64,000 bases of DNA, from NCBI GenBank assembly GCA_948607205.1, contig CAPERS010000002.1:1-64000 (forward strand). Reading direction: 5' to 3'. This DNA comes from an uncultured Eubacteriales bacterium. Lineage in GTDB: Bacteria > Bacillota > Clostridia > Christensenellales > UBA1242. The translations under genes were made by a program, and so were the position numbers. Numbering within the stretch: the first letter of the stretch is position 1; every line of letters starts with the position of its first letter. The notes beneath the pieces are model-generated. The model worked only from the letters and a program-made list of their open reading frames with translations. It was not told where the DNA came from and made no database searches. Positions 1 through 7,707 of the stretch are shown here, in pieces.

Positions 1-78
1 AATACCATCATTAGATTCTAAATAATAAATAGTATTTTGATTTTTAATAAGTGTTTTAAGTTCTTCTTCTGAAATCAT
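1..78 (-). CDS. Partial phage ORF, cut by the window edge
   Basis: Only the first 26 codons are visible (MISEEELKTLIKNQNT...). The ATG overlaps the TGA of the upstream cysteine-cluster gene as ATGA, which implies translational coupling and makes a real gene likely. The upstream gene's end supplies an AAAGGAG ribosome binding site. The function cannot be judged from this fragment. Confidence 0.5.
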   Translation of the reverse strand, partial: MISEEELKTLIKNQNTIYYLESNDGI

Positions 79-503
79 AAATCTTCTCCTTTTTGGTTTA
101 ATTTTTCCATTTTGTCTATTAAAGTTGAGAAAATATTTGTCAATGATTGTCCACCAAAGAAAACATTTCTCATACTCTGTGCTGTTTTCTTTGAATAAAA
201 TAATGCTTTATCGTGTTCAATATCTGGAGTGGGTTTTGAGCATATAAAACATCTACATATATCTGGTCTCACTTCATAAATTAAACACTTTTTATTTTTG
301 TTGTCTCTAAAGGGACAAGTTAGGTCTAATCTAGTATCGAGTATTGATAAGTGTTTGCTTTCTTTTATCCCATTTTTTAGAATATATTTTTTAATTCTAT
401 TTATCTCTGTTTGGTCTAAAGGTAGCATATCACTGCAACACTCACCACAATTAGAGCATTTGCCATTACATGTCTTGTTTGTAATCATATTTTCAAGTCT
501 CAT
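75..503 (-). CDS. YkgJ-type CxxC cluster protein (putative metal-binding)
   Basis: This 142-residue protein carries a dense cysteine cluster near the N terminus (CNGKCSNCGECC, about residues 12-23) and further cysteines in CPFRD, KKCLIYEVRP, CRCFIC and related positions. That pattern is typical of the YkgJ family, thought to bind zinc or an iron-sulfur cluster. The segment CLIYEVRPDICR is the characteristic family core. It lies in the prophage early operon and is coupled to both neighbours by ATGA overlaps. Family members have no well-defined biochemical role, so metal binding is as far as I would go. Confidence 0.75.
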   Translation of the reverse strand: MRLENMITNKTCNGKCSNCGECCSDMLPLDQTEINRIKKYILKNGIKESKHLSILDTRLDLTCPFRDNKNKKCLIYEVRPDICRCFICSKPTPDIEHDKALFYSKKTAQSMRNVFFGGQSLTNIFSTLIDKMEKLNQKGEDL

Positions 504-877
504 AGCATTGTCCCCAATTTTCCATTCAATTCTTTAACTCCAACCATTTCAGATGGTGGTGTAGGAATTTGAGTTTTTAATGGTCTCCACAAATGCAAAC
601 AATTTGGGTGATTATTTATGTAATCTTCTTTTTTAGGATGTAATTGCATAACAACTTCATCATCTTTAAAGAAAAGGTCTTTTATTTGACACATTATCTC
701 CCAAGTAGGAACACAACTAGCACAGGATACTGACACATGTTCCCAGTCTCCACCATTTGAAGCTATTACAAAGTAGTTGTTGCCTTTGATTCTGAACTTA
801 AAAGCACCATTACTTTCATCTCCAACTAGGCCAAAGAAATTAACACGGTTTTTATTTAATTCATTCAAATTTTTCAT
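500..877 (-). CDS. Phage protein, DUF7694-like
   Basis: This 125-residue protein has the segment WEHVSVSC, then PTWEIMCQIKDLFF and HPKKEDYINNHPNCLHLWRP. I recognise this set from a small family found in many phages of Bacillota and usually labelled DUF7694. Its role is unknown. There is no signal peptide or membrane segment, and the conserved Trp, His and Cys residues suggest a compact cytosolic fold. It sits between two small prophage genes and overlaps the next gene downstream by four bases. Confidence 0.7.
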   Translation of the reverse strand: MKNLNELNKNRVNFFGLVGDESNGAFKFRIKGNNYFVIASNGGDWEHVSVSCASCVPTWEIMCQIKDLFFKDDEVVMQLHPKKEDYINNHPNCLHLWRPLKTQIPTPPSEMVGVKELNGKLGTML

Positions 878-881
878 AACA

Positions 882-1238
882 TTACCCCTTTAACTTCCTT
901 TCCACATCTTTTAATTCTTCTACAAGAGTTTCGGCATAATATTTTGCTCTGCTTAAATATACTTGTTTAGTATTTATAATTAAGTTGTATATATCTCTTG
1001 GCATAGAAAAGATAATTTCTTTTAGTGGTTGATATGCTTCAAATTTGCCAACCAATTCATTTTCAAGAAACTTTGGTGATTGAATAATTTCTTTCACAAA
1101 CCCCACATCTTGACCTTTCATAGTCTCACAAACAACAACATCTCCGACTTTTACTTTTACACCTTTCTTGATTTTAAACAGAAAGGTTCTTGCATTAAAT
1201 TCCTTGTGTGATACAAGAACATATTTTTGATTTTTCAT
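882..1238 (-). CDS. Hypothetical phage protein with SH3/KOW-like N-terminal part
   Basis: The start chosen is ATG at 1238, because AAAAAAGGAG lies just upstream; a longer reading frame to 1262 begins inside the hairpin after the preceding gene. The 118-residue product begins with a beta-rich part containing VKVGDVVVCETMKGQDVGFV, which resembles an SH3- or KOW-type barrel, and ends with a helical lysine- and glutamate-rich tail. I do not recognise a family. It immediately follows the DUF6273-like gene, but its composition does not look like the helical accessory protein Avd of known diversity-generating retroelements. Confidence 0.6.
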   Translation of the reverse strand: MKNQKYVLVSHKEFNARTFLFKIKKGVKVKVGDVVVCETMKGQDVGFVKEIIQSPKFLENELVGKFEAYQPLKEIIFSMPRDIYNLIINTKQVYLSRAKYYAETLVEELKDVERKLKG

Positions 1239-1253
1239 AATTTCTCCTTTTTT

Positions 1254-1272
1254 TACACACAATTCGTGTGTA
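1254..1272 (-). other. Hairpin 3' of the DUF6273-like gene
   Basis: Read on the minus strand the sequence is TACACAC-GAATT-GTGTGTA, a perfect 7-bp stem with a 5-base loop, starting 11 bases after the TAA at 1284-1286. No T-run follows; an A-rich ribosome binding site does, so it is not a normal terminator. Known diversity-generating retroelements carry a hairpin or cruciform at this place, just after the variable repeat. Confidence 0.5.
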
Positions 1273-1283
1273 TGATTTTTAGA

Positions 1284-1385
1284 TTAAAGGCAAAATGCTG
1301 GGCGAACACCGCCAGAATGGCTAGCGTCGCTGAAGCTGGCACCACCAATGCCGCTGACATCGCAGAAGAGAGTGGAGGTGGCAAC
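1284..1385 (-). other. Candidate DGR variable region
   Basis: Codons 223-255 of the DUF6273-like protein. By hand count 58 of 102 bases are G or C. Of the first 32 codons, 30 end in C or T and 18 end in C, and none is AAC or AAT although the rest of the prophage is AT-rich and Asn-rich. This is what adenine-directed mutation of AAC/AAT template codons produces. The end GGV-RP-AFC is the usual conserved tail of such proteins. No template repeat or reverse transcriptase was seen in the window. Confidence 0.6.
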
Positions 1386-2051
1386 ATTTGGTGAACGTAA
1401 CCACCACCAATCAGAAGAACCATTTCTGTGAGCAATTCTGTTTTCTTGGTCTTTAAAATATTCATATTGTTCACCCTCACCATCTACTGAATAGCTACTA
1501 TTGCCAAAGACTTCTGACTGACTGAGCAAGAACAACTTATCTTGAGTTGTTTTAAGTTCTTCACTTTCATTACCAATACTTGTATTTTTATCAACTACTG
1601 CTATTACACTCTGTAATTCGGTTGGCAACAACTTAAATAATCGGTTCATATACTCATTTCGCATTTTGCACTTTTCCCATCCGCCATCATTTGTATATTC
1701 ACCATTCATTTCAAACTCACCATCTAGCAAATCTTTAAAAGCAAAAGTAATTCCGGCATTTTTGTTTTGTTCACTTAATTTGTCATGATTGAAACCAATA
1801 ATTACCAATTCTGCAGTTTCACCAGTATAAAGAGTTATTGTTTTTGTATCTCCAACTTCAAATACTTTACTTGCTCTACCATTCTCTGCAATTTCATTGA
1901 TTTCTTCCCAACTTAAAGCATTAAGATTTGTTTTATCTCCCCTAATTTCTGCCTTAAATTTAGTAAAACACTTTTCTATTTTTTCTTGGTTTGTTAAACC
2001 TTTAATTCTGTTTTGCAATTCATCAATTGCATTTAAAATTTCTTCTTTCAT
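1284..2051 (-). CDS. DUF6273-like (C-type-lectin-like) protein, candidate DGR target
   Basis: This 255-residue protein has a helical N-terminal part (about 1-60), a middle domain, and a C-terminal DUF6273-type domain. The domain is marked by EYFKDQENRIAHRNGSSDWW, then WLRSP (about 216-220) and the end SGGVRPAFCL. Such domains have a C-type-lectin or formylglycine-generating-enzyme-like fold. The last 33 sense codons (1284-1385) are 57 percent GC in an AT-rich gene and end almost always in C or T, as in the variable region of retroelement targets. There is no signal peptide. The ATG has a strong AAGGAGAAAAAATT site and overlaps the methyltransferase stop (ATGA). The product likely binds a ligand through its variable C terminus; this is inference. 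Confidence 0.8.
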   Translation of the reverse strand: MKEEILNAIDELQNRIKGLTNQEKIEKCFTKFKAEIRGDKTNLNALSWEEINEIAENGRASKVFEVGDTKTITLYTGETAELVIIGFNHDKLSEQNKNAGITFAFKDLLDGEFEMNGEYTNDGGWEKCKMRNEYMNRLFKLLPTELQSVIAVVDKNTSIGNESEELKTTQDKLFLLSQSEVFGNSSYSVDGEGEQYEYFKDQENRIAHRNGSSDWWWLRSPNVATSTLFCDVSGIGGASFSDASHSGGVRPAFCL

Positions 2052-3778
2052 AATTTTTTCTCCTTAAACATATTTTTAAAAATTGCCATCAATACATTCA
2101 CAACAATACTATCTCCGGCAAGATGATATAAACTTGCATTGCTTTGGTTTTTAGCAATATTCTCAAAATCTTCATCCTTAACACCCATTAGTCTAAAGCA
2201 TTCTCTCGGTGTAAGTTTTCTGATTCTGTAGTCTGCAAACACAACTCCTTCTTTAGGTGTAGTTTGCAAAGTATCACTAATATTTTTGTCTGGTTTAAAC
2301 CTATCTTTCCCTTTCATAAAGTTTTCGCTTTTATCAAATTGATAGGTTCCTATTACATCTTGCTTTTCAACAATTCCCAAACAATCACACCTTGTGTCCA
2401 AAGTTGGACTACAATCATGATTTATTCTATTTGATATATAGAATTCTTTCATCCTACTTGAACTATATGAATGCCTAATAAAGTCATTTTCTTTCACCTT
2501 TCCACTTGAAATTAAATCATTGCAAAGCTGCCTTTTTAAATTTGAACTTTCAAGAATGTTCGTTTTTCCACAAGTAGTGTGCAATGTTGGAGCAACCTTG
2601 TCTGTTTTCCATGCTCTAGTATCCATATCTAGCATTCCGGGTTGATGCCATTCAATATAATTGTCATAGTTTTTAGTGATATCATAATCTTTGCCTTTTA
2701 TGTTGACTTTGGGTGTCTCTATAATGCATTTAGGGTCTTTATAGTCTCTTGCCATAATAGTTGGCATAATTCCATCTTTTGGAGCTTTATTTTCCAATTT
2801 AGATACTCCAAAATTAGTTGTTAAAGAACCTTTTATTGCTCTGTCTGACAAATAGAATTTTTCATCTACATTATCTTCTAATAGGTCCTCAAGTTTTAGT
2901 TCTAATTTTATAGGTTCTGGGAAGTGATAGTAATAATCGCCAAGCAAACTTACCATAAAACACCTATCTCTGCTTTGTGGGACTCCATAGTTCCTTGCAT
3001 TTAAGAATGCTCTATAATTTTTGTATCCCAAAGTTTCCAACTTTTCTAACCATTTTGCAAAATGCTTAATATTTGCCTTACCAACAACTTCCGGCACATT
3101 TTCCATAAGCAGAATCTGTGGAAGTTTTGTTGTATCTGGTGGGTTATACCAGTCTGTATAAGGGGTCATACTGAAAATTCTTGGGTTCTTAGGTTTGTGT
3201 CGGTGTGGTATATAACCACTGCATTCATCTAATAACCTTTCTACTTGCCATAACATACCAGACCTTGTCCCACTTCCTTTTGCCATTCCTTTTCCAAGTC
3301 CAGCAGAGCTTAAGTCTTGGCAAGGAAAACTATATGTCATTATGTAACAATATTTATCAGTCTCAACTATCTCCAAGTCCGAACCAGATGTTTGCTGAAT
3401 ATCAACTAAATTATTTGTTGCTTTAATATTATTAAATATTTGCCTTTGCCTAGTTTCTCCAAGTCTCTTTATTTCTTCTAAAGTCATTGGCTCATTGTAG
3501 TCCATGCTTATATTTCTCTTGTATAAATAATCAATAATTTGGTCTTTAGAATAGTCTTGTGAGTAATCTCTATTGTCTTCTTTAAAATGTGCATCCTTAT
3601 AAGCTTGAATTGATTTAACTGCCCACTCACAAATTTTGTAATGTTCAAAATTTTTATTTAGATATTTTAATGCAAATGCTTGGCTACCATAACCGGCAAA
3701 TAGTTCTATTAGTCTGATTGGTTTGTCAATTGAAAATTCTTGACTACCATCAAATAAACTCATTTGTCCCAAGCCCAT
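2048..3778 (-). CDS. C5 cytosine DNA methyltransferase (phage type)
   Basis: This 576-residue protein contains the motifs of the cytosine-5 methyltransferases in order. Motif I is IELFAGYGSQAF (about residue 24), motif IV is SFPCQDLSSAG with the catalytic Cys, motif VI is LMENVPEV, motif VIII is QSRDRCFMV, and motifs IX-X are KLTPRECFRLMG and LAGDSIVV (GDS in place of the usual GNS). Between motifs VIII and IX is a long target-recognition insert with four degenerate modules of the type PT-L-T...GI. It transfers a methyl group from S-adenosylmethionine to cytosine, probably to protect phage DNA from host restriction. No partner endonuclease is adjacent. It is translationally coupled to the DUF6273-like gene. 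Confidence 0.95.
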   Translation of the reverse strand: MGLGQMSLFDGSQEFSIDKPIRLIELFAGYGSQAFALKYLNKNFEHYKICEWAVKSIQAYKDAHFKEDNRDYSQDYSKDQIIDYLYKRNISMDYNEPMTLEEIKRLGETRQRQIFNNIKATNNLVDIQQTSGSDLEIVETDKYCYIMTYSFPCQDLSSAGLGKGMAKGSGTRSGMLWQVERLLDECSGYIPHRHKPKNPRIFSMTPYTDWYNPPDTTKLPQILLMENVPEVVGKANIKHFAKWLEKLETLGYKNYRAFLNARNYGVPQSRDRCFMVSLLGDYYYHFPEPIKLELKLEDLLEDNVDEKFYLSDRAIKGSLTTNFGVSKLENKAPKDGIMPTIMARDYKDPKCIIETPKVNIKGKDYDITKNYDNYIEWHQPGMLDMDTRAWKTDKVAPTLHTTCGKTNILESSNLKRQLCNDLISSGKVKENDFIRHSYSSSRMKEFYISNRINHDCSPTLDTRCDCLGIVEKQDVIGTYQFDKSENFMKGKDRFKPDKNISDTLQTTPKEGVVFADYRIRKLTPRECFRLMGVKDEDFENIAKNQSNASLYHLAGDSIVVNVLMAIFKNMFKEKKL

Positions 3779-3786
3779 ACACTCAC

Positions 3787-3969
3787 CTACTCTTTAACAG
3801 CAAACACTTGCTTTCGGTCAATGTTGCGTTTGGTTTGTTTTAAGCTCCAACCATGACACCATGATATAGGAACTAATTGGTCGTTAAAAATTACATATTC
3901 ATATTTTAAAAGTTCATCAATACTTGTAATAACTTTACCTTTTATTTCTCTTACTTCTCTTGCTCTCAT
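3787..3969 (-). CDS. Small hypothetical phage protein
   Basis: This 60-residue basic protein (MRAREVREIKGKVITSIDEL...) lies between the helicase and the methyltransferase, with a GGAG site about ten bases before ATG and only eight bases to the next gene. It contains a central YEYVIFND and a C-terminal KQTKRNIDRK segment. I recognise no family. The tight operon spacing supports it being expressed. Confidence 0.55.
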   Translation of the reverse strand: MRAREVREIKGKVITSIDELLKYEYVIFNDQLVPISWCHGWSLKQTKRNIDRKQVFAVKE

Positions 3970-3982
3970 TGTTCAATTTCTC

Positions 3983-5044
3983 CTATCCAAATATTTCTTC
4001 TAAATTCTTCTTTTCATCTTCACTTAAAGAAGATTCTTCTATTGGAACCATGTCATAAAAACATGATTGTTTAGTTGTTTCATAAACAACTGATTTTTCC
4101 GGTTCTGGTTTATCTTCATTGATTTTGTCGCATTCATAATAACTATTTGAAATACGGTCATATTTAAGACACACAAAACCTAATTTATTAAACCTTGTTT
4201 TTAAAACTTCAATAACAGCATCTGCTTGGTCTAATTCATAATTATTCAACCTTACAATTGCCTTTAAAGATTTATAAGCTTTACTAGATTTATCCACATT
4301 ATCTAACCTTATAATGTTTATTGCTGTAGCACCCTTATTTCCAATGGCACTAGTTCCAGCAATTTCTTCTAGTCTTCTTCTAATAACTCCTACATCGGAA
4401 GTTTTTCTATAATGTGCCAATACACAAATGTGAATATCATGCTCTGTTACATATCTTCTTAATTTCTCAAAGCAATCTTTCTGCTCTTTTATCTCATCAG
4501 TTGTAGTTGTCTCAATCTGCATCAAATTATCTAGAACAAAATAATTGATATTTCCATTTGTATGGCAATAATCTATTACTTTTAGAATTGTGTTAATAGT
4601 CATTCCCAACCTTGTGTCATAGTAGAACAATTTTCCTTTTGTCTTTTCTTTGATTTTTTGTTCTATCTCTTCACTCACAAAATAAGCACCAACATTTGTG
4701 TCTTTGCCATTTTTTTGATAAGTAACATACTGATATTTTTCTTTTCCATACCCAGCCATTTGTCTATAGGTGTTTTGTTGTTGTTTTTTTAGAGTGCTTT
4801 CGCCATAAACACAAAAGACTCTATCTTCTTTGATAATATTATCTACAACTTGCGAAATGAATGTGGTCTTACCACTGCCGGTCTCACCAGCAACAATACT
4901 TATCTCCCCTAATTCCATTCCACCAGTAAGATAGTTAAGTTGACTAAATGGATACAATGCCCTTTCTGGCAATTTCCTTTCATAAGGCATGGAACTAAAT
5001 TCAATAATTGATTTTCTTATTTTTGCTTCATCTATTTGCTCCAT
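3983..5044 (-). CDS. Phage replicative DNA helicase, DnaB-like ATPase
   Basis: This 353-residue RecA-fold ATPase has Walker A GETGSGKTT at residues 53-61, a Walker B-like strand YFVLDNLMQ, and an HICVLAHYRKT segment like the H3/H4 region of DnaB. The segment EEIAGTSAIGNKG matches the helicase core as well. The N-terminal domain of full DnaB is missing, as in many phage helicases, so only the motor domain is present. It would unwind DNA ahead of the replication fork. It follows the primase-like gene and the replisome organizer, giving a compact replication module. Confidence 0.88.
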   Translation of the reverse strand: MEQIDEAKIRKSIIEFSSMPYERKLPERALYPFSQLNYLTGGMELGEISIVAGETGSGKTTFISQVVDNIIKEDRVFCVYGESTLKKQQQNTYRQMAGYGKEKYQYVTYQKNGKDTNVGAYFVSEEIEQKIKEKTKGKLFYYDTRLGMTINTILKVIDYCHTNGNINYFVLDNLMQIETTTTDEIKEQKDCFEKLRRYVTEHDIHICVLAHYRKTSDVGVIRRRLEEIAGTSAIGNKGATAINIIRLDNVDKSSKAYKSLKAIVRLNNYELDQADAVIEVLKTRFNKLGFVCLKYDRISNSYYECDKINEDKPEPEKSVVYETTKQSCFYDMVPIEESSLSEDEKKNLEEIFG

Positions 5045-5052
5045 ACTCTCTC

Positions 5053-5796
5053 CTAATAAAACTTGTCAGCAATTAAGCTAATAGAATTTTCTCTTAATTT
5101 ATCTAAGACAACACTTGCCCTTAATTTCAAATTCTTACCTAACATTTCTTTTTCAATAATATTTTCAAATTGCTCTGGAAACTTATTTAAGAAAATTAAA
5201 TCAAAGCAAACTGGTGGATACTCTTTACTGCAACAATATTGATTTTTCGTTATAACCCTGTCTAACCATTGCAGATATTCAATTTGATAACTTGCCCAAA
5301 TAGATTTTGAAACTCTGTCATCGTTCTGTGAGAATTCCAATACATCTTCATTTTTCTTGGGTGCATTTCTAACATAAATATCTTCCAATACTCTTAATGC
5401 AGTGCAAATTTTGTTTGAAATTATACTAGTTATTTTCTTTTCTCTTTCTATTAACTTTTCTCTCTTTGCTTTCTCAAGTTTGATTTTTTTTATTTTTTCA
5501 TCACTATCTTTTACATAGTGTTCAAAACCCAAATTAAAGTCATCATTCAGCATTTTTAATGCACTATACTGGTCTAAATTAAAATATTTCATAACAAAGT
5601 CAATGCCATCACCACCAACTCCACATCCAAAACATTTCCATTTACCAGTTCTTGAATGAATCGAGATACTTGGGTTTTTATCCTTATGGAAGGGGCATAA
5701 ATATTTGCCATCTCTTCCATAAGTGTTTAAACCTAAATACCTATCTAATACTTCTTTAGAAGTTATAGATTGTTTAACAATTTCTAACCATGCCAT
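5053..5796 (-). CDS. CHC2 zinc-finger primase-like protein without a Toprim domain
   Basis: The N terminus of this 247-residue protein is a DnaG-type CHC2 zinc-binding domain: ligands C34, H37, C55 and C58 in LCPFHKDKNPS and WKCFGCGVGGD. Family members bind template DNA with this domain. The rest of the protein is a lysine-rich helical region with no recognisable Toprim catalytic motifs, so primer synthesis by this polypeptide alone is doubtful. It may recruit a host primase or work with the adjacent helicase. The ATG overlaps the stop of the replisome organizer by one base. Confidence 0.85.
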   Translation of the reverse strand: MAWLEIVKQSITSKEVLDRYLGLNTYGRDGKYLCPFHKDKNPSISIHSRTGKWKCFGCGVGGDGIDFVMKYFNLDQYSALKMLNDDFNLGFEHYVKDSDEKIKKIKLEKAKREKLIEREKKITSIISNKICTALRVLEDIYVRNAPKKNEDVLEFSQNDDRVSKSIWASYQIEYLQWLDRVITKNQYCCSKEYPPVCFDLIFLNKFPEQFENIIEKEMLGKNLKLRASVVLDKLRENSISLIADKFY

Positions 5797-6629
5797 TACT
5801 CATCTCCAATGTCTTTGGAATAAGCAAATTTAACCTTTTCCCACTCTGTTCCATAATGCTGATTCATATACTCTTCATAAGACATTTTTGAAGATTCAAC
5901 ATAATCACACAATGTCCTTTCACCCAAAAATGTTGGTAGTCTTGGAATATAGTGTTCTTCTGTATTTTTGTTATCAGCAATAAATTGCTTTAAAGCAAAC
6001 AATATTTGTAAGTGATTATATCTTGTTGTTTTCTTACTCCCCATAATAGATACTTGCTTACCGACCAACCAACCATAATAAAGATTTAAACTAGTCTTTT
6101 TTTGCTTGTTTATTGAACAAGGATAAATCTTATATAAAGTATTAAATTGAGATACTACACTTAATGTTTCTGTATCACTTATCACTTCAGATTTATCTTC
6201 AGTCGGCATAATATCTTTATTACTTTCTTCTATACTATCCTTATCTATACTAATTTGTGGATACGCTTTGGATACATCTTGGATACACCTTTCTGTATAA
6301 GCTTTATTATCTTCAATCATTAGTAAAGATTTTTCTTCTAGATATGTGGTTGGCGTATATCTATCGTTTTGAATATAGTTGTGAATTCTCCAGTGTTTTA
6401 TTACACATATACCGGTTGGGAATATAAGAACGAATCTCTTTGCTACTAGCAAGTCATAATCATTACGGTTGGCGCCTATTTTTCTGATAATGGAGTTAGG
6501 GTTGCCAACAAACCCATCATCATCTGCATTTTGTATAAAGTGGAAATATAATGCTTGTGAACTTAGCGGCATTTCTAAAAAAGCATCAGTGTCGGTTATT
6601 TTTTTACTCATCATTCTACGGTCTGCCAT
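5796..6629 (-). CDS. Phage replisome organizer / DnaD-like initiation protein
   Basis: The 277-residue protein begins with a winged-helix-type domain: RRMMSKKITDTDAFLEMP, then ALYFHFIQNADDDGFVGNP and KHWRIHNYIQNDRY. This arrangement is common in replisome organizers of phages of Bacillota. The middle is a variable, serine- and aspartate-rich linker, and the C terminus (MSYEEYMNQHYG) resembles the short DNA-binding tail of DnaD-like proteins. It likely binds the phage origin and loads the helicase encoded downstream. An AAGGAGAAATAA-like site precedes the ATG. Confidence 0.85.
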   Translation of the reverse strand: MADRRMMSKKITDTDAFLEMPLSSQALYFHFIQNADDDGFVGNPNSIIRKIGANRNDYDLLVAKRFVLIFPTGICVIKHWRIHNYIQNDRYTPTTYLEEKSLLMIEDNKAYTERCIQDVSKAYPQISIDKDSIEESNKDIMPTEDKSEVISDTETLSVVSQFNTLYKIYPCSINKQKKTSLNLYYGWLVGKQVSIMGSKKTTRYNHLQILFALKQFIADNKNTEEHYIPRLPTFLGERTLCDYVESSKMSYEEYMNQHYGTEWEKVKFAYSKDIGDE

Positions 6630-6674
6630 TTATTTCTCCTTTTTATATTAGTTTTAGTATTATAAACAATACAA

Positions 6675-7133
6675 TTAAGACAAAAATTTTTGCTGTCCAG
6701 AGAGTAATTGTCTAACCATGTTATATCCTTTATCTACCGCTAAAATTGCAACTGCTCTTGAATGATTTTCTTCTTGTGGGCCATCAAGTTCACTAGCATC
6801 TTCTACAATAAAACAACCTTTGTCATGTGAAGTTGTGATAATTGGATATCCTTCGGTTAATAATTCCCTAATGGTTCTCCTAAGTCCCCTATCATCTGGC
6901 AATTTTGTATATAAGCCGGTAGATTCATCAAGTTTGTAACTCATATATCCTTTTTCAATTAGATTTCTCATCATCTCTTCTTTGGATACATTTTTTGTTT
7001 CTGCAGTGCCACATTTAAAATCAATAAATCTTTTACATGTAACACGAAATATTTCTCTCTTAGCATCATCTTCAATCAAATCACACATTTTTCTTAATTG
7101 TTGACAATACCGAATTGTAGTGTTATTTTCCAT
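6675..7133 (-). CDS. Phage protein with winged-helix-like C-terminal segment
   Basis: The 152-residue protein contains DDRGLRRTIRELLTEGYPII followed by TTSHDKGCFI. This pattern (a GLRRTIREL helix, a GYPI turn and a glycine-rich wing) resembles winged helix-turn-helix domains found in phage early operons. The N-terminal third is helical and carries cysteines but no clear metal site. It sits between the nuclease and the replisome organizer. DNA binding is an inference. Confidence 0.6.
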   Translation of the reverse strand: MENNTTIRYCQQLRKMCDLIEDDAKREIFRVTCKRFIDFKCGTAETKNVSKEEMMRNLIEKGYMSYKLDESTGLYTKLPDDRGLRRTIRELLTEGYPIITTSHDKGCFIVEDASELDGPQEENHSRAVAILAVDKGYNMVRQLLSGQQKFLS

Positions 7134-7144
7134 AATTCTCCCCT

Positions 7145-7702
7145 TTAATTCACTTCTAAAATGTTTTTTAATTGCATCTGCATTATTCTTACAATATGGA
7201 GAGCAATTAAGTCTGCTGGGACAAAATCAACTTTAATATTATATCTATTACTAAATGATAGTAATGAATTATAAAATTGTTTTTCATCCACATATGCACC
7301 ATCTGGTTTGTGATAGTTGGAATCGTGAATATCTTTCCAACTACCTTTTTCAATTACCAGATGTATTGTTTTGCAACCAACTCTAATTGTATCAATGAAT
7401 TCATTGTGAAACCGTTCTCTACCACTTTTCAAGTTGCTACTCAACTCTGATAATGAATTTTTTCTTTCAACTACAACAATATTTTCTAATGTAACATTAC
7501 ATGGCAACCCAAGCTCTTCATTTTTCTTTAACATACAAGAGTAATCACCAAACTCTAAACTCTTTTTAGCCCAAGCAATCTTGTGTTTATCAAAGTAGTC
7601 AATAATGTGTTTATTTTCTTGTTCCGCAGTATCAACTAAAATTACCATTTGTTTCATTAGTTTATCTATTGTTGTTTTTGAGAGTTGTATATCTATCTTC
7701 AT
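7145..7702 (-). CDS. ERCC4-type nuclease
   Basis: In this 185-residue protein, MVILVDTAEQENKHIIDYF (about 19-37) provides the first acidic site, LEFGDYSC the GD motif and VVERKNSLSELSSNL the ERK motif of the ERCC4/XPF nuclease fold. The fold cuts branched or flap DNA near single- to double-strand junctions. In canonical proteins the motif is ERK followed by an Asp a few residues later; here that position reads Ser-Glu, a modest departure. It lies with SSB and RecT, so a role in phage recombination or replication-fork processing is likely. Confidence 0.85.
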   Translation of the reverse strand: MKIDIQLSKTTIDKLMKQMVILVDTAEQENKHIIDYFDKHKIAWAKKSLEFGDYSCMLKKNEELGLPCNVTLENIVVVERKNSLSELSSNLKSGRERFHNEFIDTIRVGCKTIHLVIEKGSWKDIHDSNYHKPDGAYVDEKQFYNSLLSFSNRYNIKVDFVPADLIALHIVRIMQMQLKNILEVN

Positions 7703-7707
7703 TTTTT

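Noticed and set aside
882..1238. Possible DGR accessory gene avd next to the candidate target
   Set aside because: Avd is a helical bundle; this protein has a beta-rich SH3-like start and does not match it.
1253..1483. An overlapping minus-strand frame of 76 codons within the end of the DUF6273-like gene
   Set aside because: It is only open because the variable region is GC-rich; it has no ribosome binding site and the DUF6273 frame explains the sequence.
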